Shown here: piece by piece, positions 1 through 12,011 of the stretch | Position numbering within the stretch: position 1 is the first letter of the stretch | How the letters are laid out: every line of letters starts with the position of its first letter | NCBI RefSeq assembly: GCF_030936135.1 | Contig: NC_082619.1 | Location: 8,063,208 to 8,127,207 of the forward strand | Direction of reading: 5' to 3' | DNA from: Gavia stellata | Lineage: Eukaryota; Chordata; Aves; Gaviiformes; Gaviidae | Length of the DNA stretch: 64,000 nucleotides | Made by a program: the position numbers and the translations under genes | The notes under the pieces: model-generated | Database searches by the model: none | What the model was told of the DNA's origin: nothing | What the model saw: the letters and a program-made list of their open reading frames with translations, nothing else

Positions 1-123
1 CAGGCTAGTTTCCGCGGCCATATGACCCGCAAGAAGATCAAAGGGGGTGAGATCGATCGGAAAACCAAGGACGCCGAGTGCGCCAACAGCACCCGCGGCG
101 GCGACCTCCGCAACGGCGACTAG
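1..123 (+). CDS. NRGN: Neurogranin, last coding exon (partial)
   Basis: The window opens inside the coding sequence. From base 1 the frame reads QASFRGHMTRKKIK, the calmodulin-binding IQ segment of neurogranin, and continues for 40 residues to a TAG at 121-123. Neurogranin is a small postsynaptic protein that binds calcium-free calmodulin; the serine in ASFRG (codon 7-9) is the known protein kinase C site that controls this binding. The basic RKKIK run is kept. The mammalian glycine-rich tail is replaced by a polar one ending GGDLRNGD, so only the IQ part supports the name. The first exon and the acidic N-terminus lie left of the window. The bases after the stop (TAG then GTACGC) could be a splice donor, which would place the rest of the 3' UTR in later exons, as in the human gene. 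Its neighbour ESAM is convergent. Confidence 0.92.
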   Translation, partial: QASFRGHMTRKKIKGGEIDRKTKDAECANSTRGGDLRNGD

Positions 124-589
124 GTACGCCCCAAATCTCCCTTATCCCACCCCAAAACCGGGGTCGTTTTTACAAGGCTGCTGCTCCGAGCATCCTTCCC
201 CGCGCCGGTTCGGGATGGAGAAGGGGTTTTTCTTCCCGAGAGGTGGAAGCGCGCAGGCAGGCAGCCCCTGCCTGCCCTAATTTTGGGAGCGCGCCGTAGT
301 AGTTAGCATGGGAAGGCGAAGCCCTAGATTTGAATTGAATTTCTCCCTTAGCAACACCACCCCGAACGCCTCGCCTCAGCACATGCTATTTTTAAAAGCC
401 TGTGTCACAGTCTCCTGGCAGGAAAAGGTAAATTTAAAAAGCGCCCACGGTGCCGAGGCCGCGTGGCATGGGGCCCCCGTGCCGTGGCGTGCCGGCGTGG
501 TGAGCGGGGAACGGCCCCGGCTGCGGGGAGGTTGGTTTGGGGTGAGCGGCGGGGAGGTCTTGCTGCCGGCTCGGCCAGGGGTGCATGGC
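124..589 (+). other. NRGN intron or 3' UTR, single-copy part
   Basis: This is single-copy DNA after the NRGN stop codon. If the GTACGC at 124 is used as a donor, it is intron; otherwise it is 3' UTR. No further coding exon is visible in it. Confidence 0.5.
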
Positions 590-2255
590 GGGGATGCAGC
601 TGGGATGCAGCTGGGATGCAGCTGGGATGCGGTGAGGAGGCAGGGGAGGGATATGATGGGGATGCAGTGGGGATGCAGTGGGGTTGCAGTGGGGATGCAG
701 TGGGGATGCAGTGCAAGTGCAGTGGGGATAGAGTGGGGATGCAGTGGGGATGCAGTGGGGATGCAGTGGGGTTGCAGTGGGGATGCAGTGAGGGTGCGCT
801 GGGGATGCAATGGAGAGGCAGTGGGGATGCAATAGGTCTGCAGTGGGGATGCAGTGAGGGTGCAGTGGGGATTTGGTGGGGATGCAGTGAGGGTGCAGTG
901 GGGATTCAGTAGGGATGAACTGAGGATGCAGTGGGGATGCAGTAGGGATGCAGTGGGGATACAGTCAGGGTGCATTGGGGATGCAATGGAGAGGCAGTGG
1001 GGATGCAATAGGTCTGCAGTGGGGATGCAGTGAGGGTGCAGTGGGGATGCAGTAGGGATGCAATGGGGATACAGTCAGGGTGCATTGGGGATGCAATGGA
1101 GAGGCAGTGGGGATGCAATAGGTCTGCAATGGGGATGCAGTGCGAGTGCAGTGGGGATGCAGTGGGGATGCAGTGAGGGTGCAGTGGGGATGCAGTAGGG
1201 ATGCAATGGGGATACAGTCAGGGTGCATTGGGGATGCAATGGAGAGGCAGTGGGGATGCAATAGGTCTGCAGTGGGGATGCAGTGCGAGTGCAGTGGGGA
1301 TGCAGTGGGGATGCAGTGTAAGTGCAGTGGGGATGAGCTGAGGATGCAGTGGGGATGCAGTGAGGCTGCAGCGGGGATGCAATGGGGATACAGTAAGGGT
1401 GCATTGGGGATGCAATGGAGAGGCAGTGGGGATGCAATAGGTCTGCAATGGGGATGCAGTGGGGATGCAGTGCGAGTGCGGTGGGGATGAACTGAGGATA
1501 CAGTGGGGATGCAGTGAGGTTTCAGTGGGGATGCAGTGGGGATACAGTAAAGGTGCACTGGGAATGCAATGGAGAGGCAGTGGGGATGCAATAGGTCTGC
1601 AGTGGGGATGCAGTGAGGGTGCAGTGGGGATGCAGTGGGGATACAGTGGGGATGCAGTGTGGATGCAGTGGGGATTAACTGAGGGTGCACTGGGGATGCA
1701 GTGGGGATTAACTGAGGGTGCAGTGGGGATGCAGTGAGGATGCAGTGGGGATGCAATGGGGATGCAGTGGGGATTAACTGAGGATGCAGTGGGGATGCAG
1801 TGGGGATGCAGAGGGGATGCAGTGAGGGTGCAGTGGGGATGCAGAGGGGATGCAGTGAGGGTGCAGTGGGGATGCAGAGGGGATGCAGTGAGGGTGCAGT
1901 GGAGATGCAGTGGGGATTAACTGAGGATGCAGTGGGGATGCAGTGAGGATGCAGTGGGGATGCAGTGGGGATGCAGAGGGGATGCAGTGAGGGTGCAGTG
2001 GGGATGCAGAGGGGATGCAGTGAGGGTGCAGTGGAGATGCAGTGGGGATTAACTGAGGATGCAGTGAGGGTGCAGTGGGGATGCAGAGGGGATGCAGTGA
2101 GGGTGCAGTGGAGATGCAGTGGGGATTAACTGAGGATGCAGTGAGGATGCAGTGGGGATGCAGTGGGGATGCAGTGAGGGTGCACTGGGGACGCAGTGGG
2201 GATGCAATTGGGATGCAGTGGGGATGGCGTAGGGTGCAGCGGGGAAGCAGCTGCC
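590..2255. repeat. Minisatellite, 11-bp unit GGGGATGCAGT
   Basis: More than 100 copies of an 11-12-bp unit of the type GGGGATGCAGT are visible, with variants such as GAGGGTGCAGT and GGGGATTAACT. A higher-order block containing CAATAGGTCTGCA recurs several times between 830 and 1600. Because 11 is not a multiple of 3, the array stays open in several frames on both strands and gives false repeat proteins. It lies between the NRGN stop codon and its probable last exon, so it is likely transcribed as intron RNA with regularly spaced GGGG tracts. Confidence 0.95.
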
Positions 2256-2455
2256 AAGTGCAGGGGCTGTGAAGCTCGTTTAGGGCTGCCTCGTTAGGTG
2301 AGCTGAGCAGGCTTGCACCCTGCGTATGGGCTCCAGCCCCAGGTGAGCTGGGTTCACCCCCGTACCCCAAACTGGGCTCCTCTGCCCCGGGGGGCCCAGG
2401 CTGGGTGTCCCCACCCGGTCCCCCCGGCTGGTGGGATGGGGCTGGGTGAGGGCAG

Positions 2456-4150
2456 GTTGCAGGCAGCAGCGGGAGGCAGGCAGGATTGGGTGCAGGAGGG
2501 TGCAGGAGGGTGCAGGAGCAGGGCACAGGCGAGGTGCAGGCAGGTTGTGGGCGGGCTGCAAGTAGGGCATGGGCAGGGTGCGGGCAGGGTGCAGGCAGGG
2601 GTGGGCAGGGCAGGGAGGGGGAGAGCATGGAGAGGGTGCAAGCTGCAGGAGAAGGGCGTGGGCAGGGTGCAAAGAGGACAGGGTGCAGGCAGGGTGTAGG
2701 CAGGGGTGCCGGCAGGGAGGGGACAGGGCATGGAAAGGGTGCAGGATGCAGCAGTGGGTTGCAGGAGCAGGGCATGGACAGGGGGTGGGCAGGGTGCAGG
2801 AGCAGGGTGCAGGCAAAGCGTAGGAGCAGGGTGCAGGAGCAGGGTGCAGACAGGGTGCAGCAGCAGGGTGTAGGCAAAGTGCAGGAGCAGAGTGCAGGCA
2901 GAGTGCAGGCAGGGTGCAGGAGCAGAGTGCAGGCAGGGTGCAGGCAGGGTGCAGGAGCAGAGTGCAGGCAGAGTGCAAGAGCAGGGTGTACGCAGGGTGC
3001 AGGAGCAGGGTGCAGGCAGGGTGCAGGAGCAGGATGCAGCAGCAGGGTGCAGGGGCAGGGTGCAGGCAGGGTGCAGGCAGAGTGCAGGCAGGGTGCAGGA
3101 GCAGGGTGCAGGAGCAGGGTGCAGGCAGGGTGCAGGCAAAGCACAGGAGCAGGGTGTAGGCAGAGTGCAGGAGCAGGGTGCAGGCAGGGTGCAGGCTAGA
3201 TGTGGGCAGGCTGCAGGCAGGGTGCGGGCAGGGTGCAGGATGCAGGAGCAGGATGCAGGAGCAGGATGCAGGGGCAGGGTGCTGGCAGGGTGCAGGAGCA
3301 GGGCGCAGGGGCAGGGTGCAGGCAGGGTGCAAGCTAGATGTGGGCAGGTTGCGGGCAGGGTGCAGGATGCAGGAGCAGGGTGCAGACAGGGTGCAGGAGC
3401 AGGATGCAGGGGCAGGGTGCAGGAGCAGGGTGCTGGCAGGGTGCAGGGGCAGGATGCAGGCAGGATGCAGGCAGGGTGCAGGCAGGGTGCAGGCAGGGTG
3501 CAGGCTAGATGTGGGCAGTCTGCAGGCAGGGTGCGGGCAGGGTGCAGGATGCAGGAGCAGGATGCAGGGGCAGGGTGCAGGCAGGGTGCAGGAGCAGGAT
3601 GCAGCGGCAGGGTGCAGGCAGGGTGCAGGCAGGGTGCGGGCAGGGTGCAGGCAGGGTGCAGGGGCAGGAGCAGGATGCAGGAGCAGGATGTAGGGGCAGG
3701 GTGCAGGCAGGGTGCAGGAGCAGGATGCAGCGGCAGGGTGCAGGCAGGGTGCGGGCAGGGTGCAGGGGCAGGGTGCAGGCAGGGTGCAGGCAGGGTGCAG
3801 GAGCAGGATGCAGCGGCAGGGTGCAGGCAGGGTGCAGGCAGGGTGCGGGCAGGGTGCAGGCAGGGTGCAGGGGCAGGAGCAGGATGCAGGAGCAGGATGT
3901 AGGGGCAGGGTGCAGGCAGGGTGCAGGAGCAGGATGCAGCGGCAGGGTGCAGGCAGGGTGCGGGCAGGGTGCAGGGGCAGGGTGCAGGCAGGGTGCAGGC
4001 AGGGTGCAGGAGCAGGATGCAGCGGCAGGGTGCAGGCAGGGTGCGGGCAGGGTGCAGGATGCAGGAGCAGGATGCAGGGGCAGGGTGCAGACAGGGTGCA
4101 GGGGCAGGGTGCAGGAGCAGGGTGCAGGGGCAGGGTGCGGGCAGAGCTCA
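2456..4150. repeat. Minisatellite, GCAGGCAGGGT / GCAGGAGCAGGGT units
   Basis: Roughly 1.7 kb is made of 10-13-bp units built from GCAGG and GGGTGCAG. Longer blocks are duplicated: the segment around 3570-3700 recurs near 3700-3910 and 3910-4030. It sits immediately upstream of the splice acceptor of the probable last NRGN exon. On the reverse strand it gives a 705-residue open frame of Cys, Pro, Ala, Leu and His that is only the repeat read through. Confidence 0.95.
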
Positions 4151-4184
4151 GGCCCAGGGCTGACCGCTCTCTCCTTGCTTGCAG

Positions 4185-4345
4185 GGGCCGCCAGGCGCTC
4201 ACCGGACCCCCCTCGCCGCCAAGCCCCCGCCGCCCACCGAGGCCCAGGAGCCCCCGCTTCGCCCCGCTGCCCCCCGCATGCGTCCCCCGCCTGCCCCCCC
4301 CCGCCCCGGTCCCCCCCCGCCCCAATAAACGTCCCTGCCAGAGGC
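4185..4345 (+). other. NRGN: Probable terminal 3' UTR exon of NRGN
   Basis: A pyrimidine-rich acceptor (CTCTCTCCTTGCTTGCAG) ends at 4184, exactly where the minisatellite gives way to unique C-rich sequence. An AATAAA follows at 4324-4329, and cleavage is expected 10-25 bases later. Human NRGN also carries its 3' UTR in separate late exons, which supports the assignment. The right end is estimated, and another untranslated exon could exist in the intron. Confidence 0.65.
4324..4329 (+). terminator. Polyadenylation signal AATAAA, likely NRGN
   Basis: A canonical AATAAA in unique sequence, 140 bases after a good splice acceptor and on the NRGN strand. GT-containing sequence lies shortly downstream. 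Confidence 0.65.
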
Positions 4346-4359
4346 CCGGCCTGTCCTTG

Positions 4360-5095
4360 ACGCCTTTCGATGTCACCCGCCGGAGCGGTGAGGTCACAGC
4401 GGTGCGGAGGTGGGATGGTCACAGGGCGGGCGATGCCCAGCAGCGATGTCATACGTGCGTGTGCGACGTCACCGGCAGGTGCGCGATGGCTGGTGTGACA
4501 TCGTCCAGGCGTGTGTGACATCACTGCGGGGCGTGGGCTGGCTGGCACGACGTCACCCAAGCGCGCGTGGCATGGCGTGACGCTGTGCACGGGCGGGAGA
4601 TAGCGCGCGCGATGCTCTACAGCCATGAGGTGGGTGGTGTGACGTCACTGCTGGACGTGTGACGGCTGCTGTGACATCATACAGGTGCGTGGGCCATCAC
4701 TGCTAGATGTGATCATGGGTGTGACGTCATACAGGCATGTGCCGTGTCACTGCTGGCTGTGTGACGGTGGGTGTGACATCACGCAGGCACGTACATCACT
4801 GATGGACATGCGACAGCCGGCGTGACGTCATACAGGCATGAGTCGGACGCTGCGACGCCACACACTCATTGTGACGTCACACACTCATTGTGACGTCACA
4901 CCGCCTGACTCGGGACGTGGCAGGGCGCGACATCACGGTGACGGACAAGTGATGGGTTTTGGGGTGTGCCAACGCAAGCCACGCCATGATGCCACCCTGA
5001 GGACCCTGGCCGGCGTGCTGTGATGTCACCCAGCCGCTGTGATGTCACCCAGCCCCTGTGACGTCACACAGCTGCTACGACATCACCCGGAAGGG
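4360..5095. repeat. Degenerate repeat field with CRE palindromes
   Basis: A loosely periodic repeat of the type GTGTGACGTCATACAGGCATGTG fills the gap between the NRGN and ESAM 3' ends. Perfect cAMP-response elements (TGACGTCA) lie at 4640, 4722, 4823, 4872, 4891 and 5059. Many one-base variants such as TGACATCA and CGACGTCA lie between them. No coding exon is visible. Confidence 0.85.
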
Positions 5096-5169
5096 CCGTG
5101 CGACCCACAACCCCCCTAAATCCCCACAAACTCACCCAAAAACCACGGCGCCGGACAGCGCGGCCAGCT

Positions 5170-5175
5170 TTTAAT
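5170..5175 (-). terminator. Candidate ESAM polyadenylation signal ATTAAA
   Basis: TTTAAT on the + strand reads ATTAAA on the ESAM strand, about 400 bases after the stop codon. A G/T-rich stretch (GTGGTTTTTGGGTGAG) lies 20-40 bases further on. Confidence 0.45.
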
Positions 5176-5578
5176 CAGAAAACCCCTAAAAAAAGTGCGT
5201 GTCCCCCCCCCCAGCCCCCCGGTCACCCCCCCACCCCCCCACTTTTAATGCTCCTTTATGAAAAATCCCCCATTTTAACTGATATACAGATATAAAAAAA
5301 AGGGGACACCCCTCCGCTCGGGCGGGGCCGGGGTTATTTTGGGGTGTTATATTTATGGGGAGACTGCCCCCCCCCCCCAAAACCCAGGGAGCCCCCCCAA
5401 ACCTGAGAAGCCTCCCGCACCTATTAAACAACCCCACGACGAGTCCAGCTGCTCGAGGCGTCTTTTAAAAGAAAAAAAACCCCAAAAACCCCAAAAGGGA
5501 AAAAAACGCCCCAGAAAATGGGTGTGGGGGGGGCTGCTGGCTATGGGCACCCCTTTTTTTTTTGCGGGGCGGGGGGGC
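5170..5578 (-). other. ESAM: ESAM 3' UTR (extent estimated)
   Basis: This is the sequence after the ESAM stop codon on the - strand. It contains poly-A, poly-T and G-rich homopolymers. On the - strand ATTAAA occurs at 5175-5170, followed by a GT-rich stretch that would serve as a downstream element. A second ATTAAA lies near 5249-5244. Which one is used cannot be decided from the sequence. Confidence 0.5.
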
Positions 5579-5930
5579 TCACACCAAGGAGCCAGCCCGG
5601 CTCTGCGCCGGCACCATGACGGGGACGGCACCCGCCCGTGCCAAACTGGAGGGGGGCAATGATGCCGGGGGGGCGGCCGGATCCTGGCGGCGCCGGGGGG
5701 CCCCGTTAACGGTGGGAGGCGAGAGGTTGGGGGTGCGTCCCCCTCCCCGAGGTGGGGGTCCCCGGTAGCTGCCGGTGGCGGTGAGGATGGAGGCGGTGTC
5801 GGAGGGGGGTTTGGCCCCGTAGGGTTTCTCCCGGGTGCCGGCGATGGAGGACAAGGTGCTGGTTTTGGAGATGGTGTCCGAAGCGGGGCTCCTCGCCCAC
5901 GAGGGAGTTTTGGGGGCCACGGCGTCTTCC
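5579..5930 (-). CDS. ESAM: ESAM coding exon 7 (cytoplasmic tail and stop)
   Basis: The acceptor CTCGGCAG precedes 5930 and the TGA stop is at 5581-5579. It encodes the proline-rich tail with SPASDTISKTSTLSS and the terminal SRAGSLV PDZ ligand. Confidence 0.95.
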
Positions 5931-8900
5931 CTGCCGAGAGGGGACAGCGTCGGAGAGATCGGCACCGGGAAAACCCCACTAAGTCCCCTCCCCGGCATCC
6001 CTCCCACCCAAAGCAACGGGAGCCCCGAGGTTGCGCAGAGCTCCTGGACCCCAAAAGAGCGGGACAAGAGGGAAAGGGGGGGAAACAGAGGTGGCAAATG
6101 CCCTTGTTAACTCTGAAACCTAATGATGGCTGGCCAGAGATGGAAACCTCCTTTCCCCCTGCCGTTAACTCTGAAACCTAGTGATGACAATTTAAACCTC
6201 CTCCACAGGAGGGGTGCCTCACTTGATCTCATTGGCTGCCTCCTCCTGGCCATCACGTTTCTTCCTCCGGTAGCCGACGACCCGCCGGGCGAAGAAGACG
6301 ACAGTGGCGAGGGCACCCAGGGAGCCCAGCACAGCGCCGGCGATGACAGCTTTGGTGCTAGCTGCCGGAGAGAGACAGAGAGGCGGTGGGGGGGGAGTTC
6401 GCCTCCCCCCCTTATTCCCACGGGGACCCCATGGGGACCTCACGGGGACCCTGTCGTGTCCCCCCCACCCCCTCCCCGGCCCTGCGGACACGTACTCACT
6501 TGAGTGCACCTCCAGGACGATGCTGCACTCGGCCGAACCCGCTCGGTTTTCAGCCATGCAGACGTAGAGACCCGACATGTCCAGGGAGAGGTTGGTCAGC
6601 TTAAGGGTGCCCCTGGCCCGGTCTGCCGGCGAGAAATTCGGGTGCTGCGGCCCCGCGGCCACCCCCCCGCGTCCCCCCCACCTCCTTGCGCGGCGAGCGG
6701 GCAGAGTTAAGGGGATATTCCCCTGCCCGCTCGCACAGCGAGGCCGGGAATGGGCAGAGTTAAGGGGACGAAGCCAAAAGCATCCCCCAGCTGAAGCTTC
6801 CCGGGATTTTCCAGCCCCCCCACCGGCTCCCCTGGATCCATCCCCCCCTTCCAGTGCCACCTTACCCTGGGCGGGGGGGAAGAAGACCTGCAGGGTGGGG
6901 GCCGTGCGCTGCCACTGGTACGCGGGCGAGGGTTTCCCCTTCTTGGAGGTGCAGCTCAACGTCACGTTGGCTCCCACGGTGGGGTTGCCGTGCAGCTGGC
7001 AGGCGGGGACAGCCGGTGGCACTGCGGGCACCGACGTTAGTCCCGGGGGGGCCACCATGGCGGGACGGAGCGGGTGTCGAAGGGAGCCGGGGTGACCGGC
7101 GGAGCCTTACCCAAGACGGTGAGGTTGATGACGCCGATGTTCTTCCCCGTGCTGGTGATATCGTCCACCACGTTGACGGTGCACATGTACTGGCCCGAGT
7201 CGCGCTCCCGCGTGGCGTTGATGAAGACCGAGATGTTGTGGGTGAGGACGGGGTACAGGAACCCCACGCGGGGCTTCAGCTCCGTCTCTTCCACCTTCAC
7301 CACCCCGTCCAGGTAGGTCAGGATCTGCGTGGGGGGAAAAAACACCGCCTGCTCGGTCGCCTCCAGATGGTGTTGCAGGAGAGGGAAACCGCTCCCCCCA
7401 AATGCCAAATTTTGGGGAGCAGTGGTTCCTGCATGAGCCCCCTCCATCCTCACCTGCCCTGAGCTTCCACAGCATGGGAACCGTGGGCATCTCCCCAGCG
7501 TGGGCACCACACGCACCCCGCTGTCATGGGTGCCATGAACATCCGCCCCCATCACGAGCATCTCCGCGTCGTGGGTACCACGAGCATCTTCCCATCGCGG
7601 GCACCACCCCAGTGTGCACACCATGGGCACCGCCCCATCATGGGCACCACGAGCATCTCCCCATCGTGGGCATCTCCCCAGCGTGGGCACCATGAGCATC
7701 CCCCGATCATGGGTATCTCCCCGTCATAAGCACCTCCCCATCGCGGGCATCTCCCCACCGTGGGCACCATAAGCATCCTCCTACCAAGGGCATCTCCCCA
7801 TCATGGGTATCTTCCCATCGTGGGCACCACAAGCACCTCCCCATTGCAGGCACCACATGCATGACATCATCGTGGGCATCTACACATCGCCACCGCCATG
7901 AACATCCCCCCATCACGGGTACCACAAACACCTACCCACTGTAGGCATGACAGGCATGTTGCCCATCATGGGCACCTCCCCGTGGTGGGCACCATGAGCT
8001 TCACCCCATCGTGGGCACCGCCTCATCATGGGCATCATGAGCTTCCCTCTATCGTTGGCACCTTCCCATCATGGGCACCTCCCCATCGTTGGCACCACAA
8101 GCACCTCCCCATTGCAGGCACAATGGGCATGTCCCCCATCATGGGCATCTACCCATTGTAGTTACCATGGGCACCTCCCCATGGTGGGCATCCCCATCAT
8201 GGGCACCATGAAGTTCCCCCCATCATGGGCACAATCCCGTCATGGGCACCTCCCCATGGTGGGCACCATGAGCATCCCCCCATCATGGTCACCGTGGGCA
8301 CCTCCCCACGGTGGGCACCATGAGCTTTCCCCCCATCATGGGCATCTCCCCATTGTGGGCATCATAAGCAGCCCCCCATGGTGGGCACCTCCCCACCATG
8401 GGCTCCATGAGCATCCCCCATGGTGGGCATCTCCCCATCATTGGCACCATGAGCATCCCCCTCCACCATGGTCACCATGGGCACCTCCCCATGGTGGGCA
8501 CCATGAGCTTTCCCCCCATGGTGGACACCTCCCCATCATGGGCATCATGAGGTTCCCCCCATCATGGGCACCTCTCCATCGTGGGAATCACGAGCATCCC
8601 CCCATGGTGGGCATCTCACCATGGGATCCATGAGCATCCCCCTCCACCACGGGCACCATGGGCACCTCCCCAGGGTGGGCACCTCCCCATGATGGGCACC
8701 ATGAGCTTTCCCCCCATCATGGTCACCATGGGCACCTCCCCATGATGGGCATCATGAGCTTTCCCCCCATCATGGGCACCATGGGCACCTCCCCATGGTG
8801 GGCACCTCTACATGGTGGGCACCATGAGCTTTCCCCCCATCATGGGCACCATGGGCACCTCCCCATAGTGGGCACCTCCGGCATGGTGAGCACCTCCCCA

Positions 8901-11900
8901 TGGTGGGCACCATGAGCTTTCCCCCAATCATGGGCACCATGGGCACCTCCCCATGGTGGGCACCTCCCCATGGTGGGCACCATGAGCTTTCTCCCCATCA
9001 TAAGCACCGTGGGCACCTCCCCATGGTGGGTACCATGAGCATCCCTCCATCATGGTCACCATGAGCACCTCCCCATGGTGGGCACCTCCCCAGGATGGGC
9101 ACCATGAGCTTTCCCTCCATCATGGGCACCATGGGCACCTCCCCATGGTGGGCATCATGAGCTTTCCCCCCATGGTGGGCACCTCCCCATGGTGGGTACC
9201 TCCCCATGGTGGGCACCATGAGCTTTCCCCCCATCATGGACACCATGGGCACCTCCCCATGGTGGGCACCTCCCCATGGTGGGCACCACGAGCACCCCAC
9301 CACCACGGCCACCCCCCGCCTTTCCCCCCTCCCTCCATTGCCACGTCTCCCCACCCCACCTGGAAGGGGTCGGCATCTTCCTTGTCCAGCAGCCAGGTGA
9401 CGTAGGGCTTCTTCTGGGAGCGGCTGGTGTACCAGGCGGGCAGCACCGCTTGCTGCCCCTCCACGGAGAAGACGGAGCCCGTTCCCACGTGCACCTCCAG
9501 CACGGCCGAGGAGACACCTGCCCACAGCCGGAGAGGGAAGAAAACGGGATGTGACTCAAGCCCAGCTGCCAGTTTTCCATAAACCCCCCCCACCGATGGT
9601 TGGAAAACCTCCCCATTCCCATGGGAAAACCCAACAATCCCAGGTTATCGCCAGGAGGTTGGGCCGGGAGGAGGTTTTTTTTTTTTCCTCCTTCCCCGCC
9701 ACGGGAAGGGCTTTCCGGCCGCTCCGGAGGACGCAGGACAATGCCGTTCCCTCCCATCCTCATTTCCCCCCCACCCTGCGCCAAGATGGGAAAAACTCCG
9801 GCCGAAAATCTCCCAGGGGACCGCCGCCTCTCCCCAAGGGGCTCCAGCAGCCGGACCCCCCCTTCAGCTCAGTATTGGGGTACCCCTGACCCCCACCATG
9901 ATGCTGCACTGGGTCCTTCACCCCATGGGATTTATTGGGGGGGGGCACCCATATGCACTCCACAAGCCCTCCTCAGTATCCCAGCATCCCCCCGTTTTGC
10001 TGCCAGCGCTAAAACTGGGATTGTGCACGGATGGCCTCTCCTGACCCCCTCGTCTCATCCCATCACATCCCAAATACTCCAACCCATCCCAAATACCCCA
10101 TCCCATCTCATCCCATCCCAAATACCCCATCCCATCTCATCCCATCCCAAATACCCCATCCCATCTCATCCTATCCCATCCCAAATACCCTATCCCATTC
10201 CAACTCATCCCATCCCAAATATCCCATCCTATCTCAAATACCCCATCCCATCTCATCCCATCCCAAATACCCTATCCCATCTCATCCCATCCCATCCCAA
10301 ACACCCCATCCCATCACATCCCATATGAAATCCCCCATCCCATCCCATCCCAAACACCCCATCCCATCCCAAATACCCCATCCCATCTCATCCCATCCCA
10401 AATACCCCATCCCGTCTCATCCCATCCCATCCCAAACACTCCATCCCATCACATCCCATGTGAAATCCCCCATCCCATCCCATCCCAAACACCCCATCCC
10501 ATCCAAAATCCTCCATCCCATCCCAAATCCCCCATCCCATCTCATCCCATCCCATCCCAAATCCCCCATCCCATCCCAAATACCCCGTCCCCATGTCCCC
10601 TGCATCCCAACATCCCTCCAAAACCCCACTGGGAGGAGGCAGCGGGATACAAGCGGGTACTACGGCCCGGAGAAGGATGCTCAGCTCCCGGGGGAAGATT
10701 ATTCCCCGGCTTTGCCCGTAAGACTCCGCCGGGAAAATTAATCGGCTCAGGCGAGGTCGGGTTTGCACCGGGGTATTTTTTTTTTTTCTTTCCCGAGGGA
10801 ACGCCACCGAGGACCCGCATCCCGGCGGCTCCATCCCTGCATCCCGCCCATCGATCCGTGTCCCCGGCTGGCCCCGGTTCCTGCCAGCGCCCCAGGGATG
10901 CTCTGGATTGGGATGCAGGGGGGTGACAGTAGGGGGGGGAAAGGCTGATGCTACCTCACTGCCACCTAGGATTTGGGGAAAAATCCCTGGTTTTGAAGGA
11001 TTTAGGGAGTCTCCGACGGCCTGGCCCTCTTCCCTGTGACCTCAGAGGTTTTCATGTGATTTTTCCAGGGTGGGAAGAGGAAAACAAGGCGCTGGGGGGG
11101 TATTTTTAGCCTCCTCCCCGCATCCGTTCATCCCCCCTCCCGCCAAGGCATCGGCACGATTTCCGGACGGAGCCTTCCAGCTCCGGGCAGGAAATTCTGC
11201 TCCGGCCGATAAGTCTTCCCAGGAATTTAAAAAAAAATTAAAAAAATAAAGAAATAAATAAGAAATCAAATCGTATTTCCCTTCGCTGGTGAAAAACCGG
11301 GAGAAATCGGCCCCGGCCGGGTGAGGATGCTTAAAAATAGCTCGCCCGGGCTAAGAGCGTAAATCCTTAAATCCCAGCAAGGGGGGAAAAAAAATGCCGC
11401 TGGGTGACGGGGACGGCAGCGGGGAGCCTGCCCGCCCGCCGTATTGCAGGCCTAATAATTGCTCTTATTAGTATTATTAATTATTTTGAGCTGGGGGGTA
11501 GAATAAAATACAGAGCGTGGAGAAAGGACGGTAATTATATCGGAATGATCTGTCATCGTGACGGGAGTTGTATTTAATTTCGGTCGTATATCGGAAAATA
11601 TACGCTAGCTAATAATTATATGGTGATTTCTGGAGTAAAATAGCTAATAGGGGGATATAAATTCTATAATAATCATAAATATAAGTGTATTTTTTATAAG
11701 AATCGTGATAATAGTGGGGATGTGAGAGTGATAAAAGTGATCATAATAGTGATAATAATGAGAATAGTGATAATAATAATGGTAATAGTGATGATGGTGG
11801 TAATAAAAATGAGAATAATAATAATAATGATAATTATAATAATGCTAATACTAATGCCAATAATAATTATTAATAATAATAGTAGTAGTCGTAATAGTAA

Positions 11901-11950
11901 TAGTTAGCAGTAGCAGTAGCAGTAGCAGTAGCAGTAGCAGTAGCAGTAGC

Positions 11951-12011
<61 letters not shown>

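Noticed and set aside
2280-4397. 705-codon open frame on the - strand (Cys/Pro/His/Leu rich)
   Set aside because: It is the 10-13-bp minisatellite read through. Its period is not a multiple of three, so all frames stay open; there is no homology, and the overlapping + frames are equally open.
4346-5578. A possible hidden Ig gene (VSIG2) on either strand
   Set aside because: I looked for Cys-x-Trp-type Ig exons with splice sites and saw none. The short frames here come from the CRE repeat and homopolymers.
6106-6187. C/D-box snoRNA in ESAM intron 6
   Set aside because: CTGA and TGATGA occur in the wrong order for a single box C/D RNA, and no terminal stem pairs around them.
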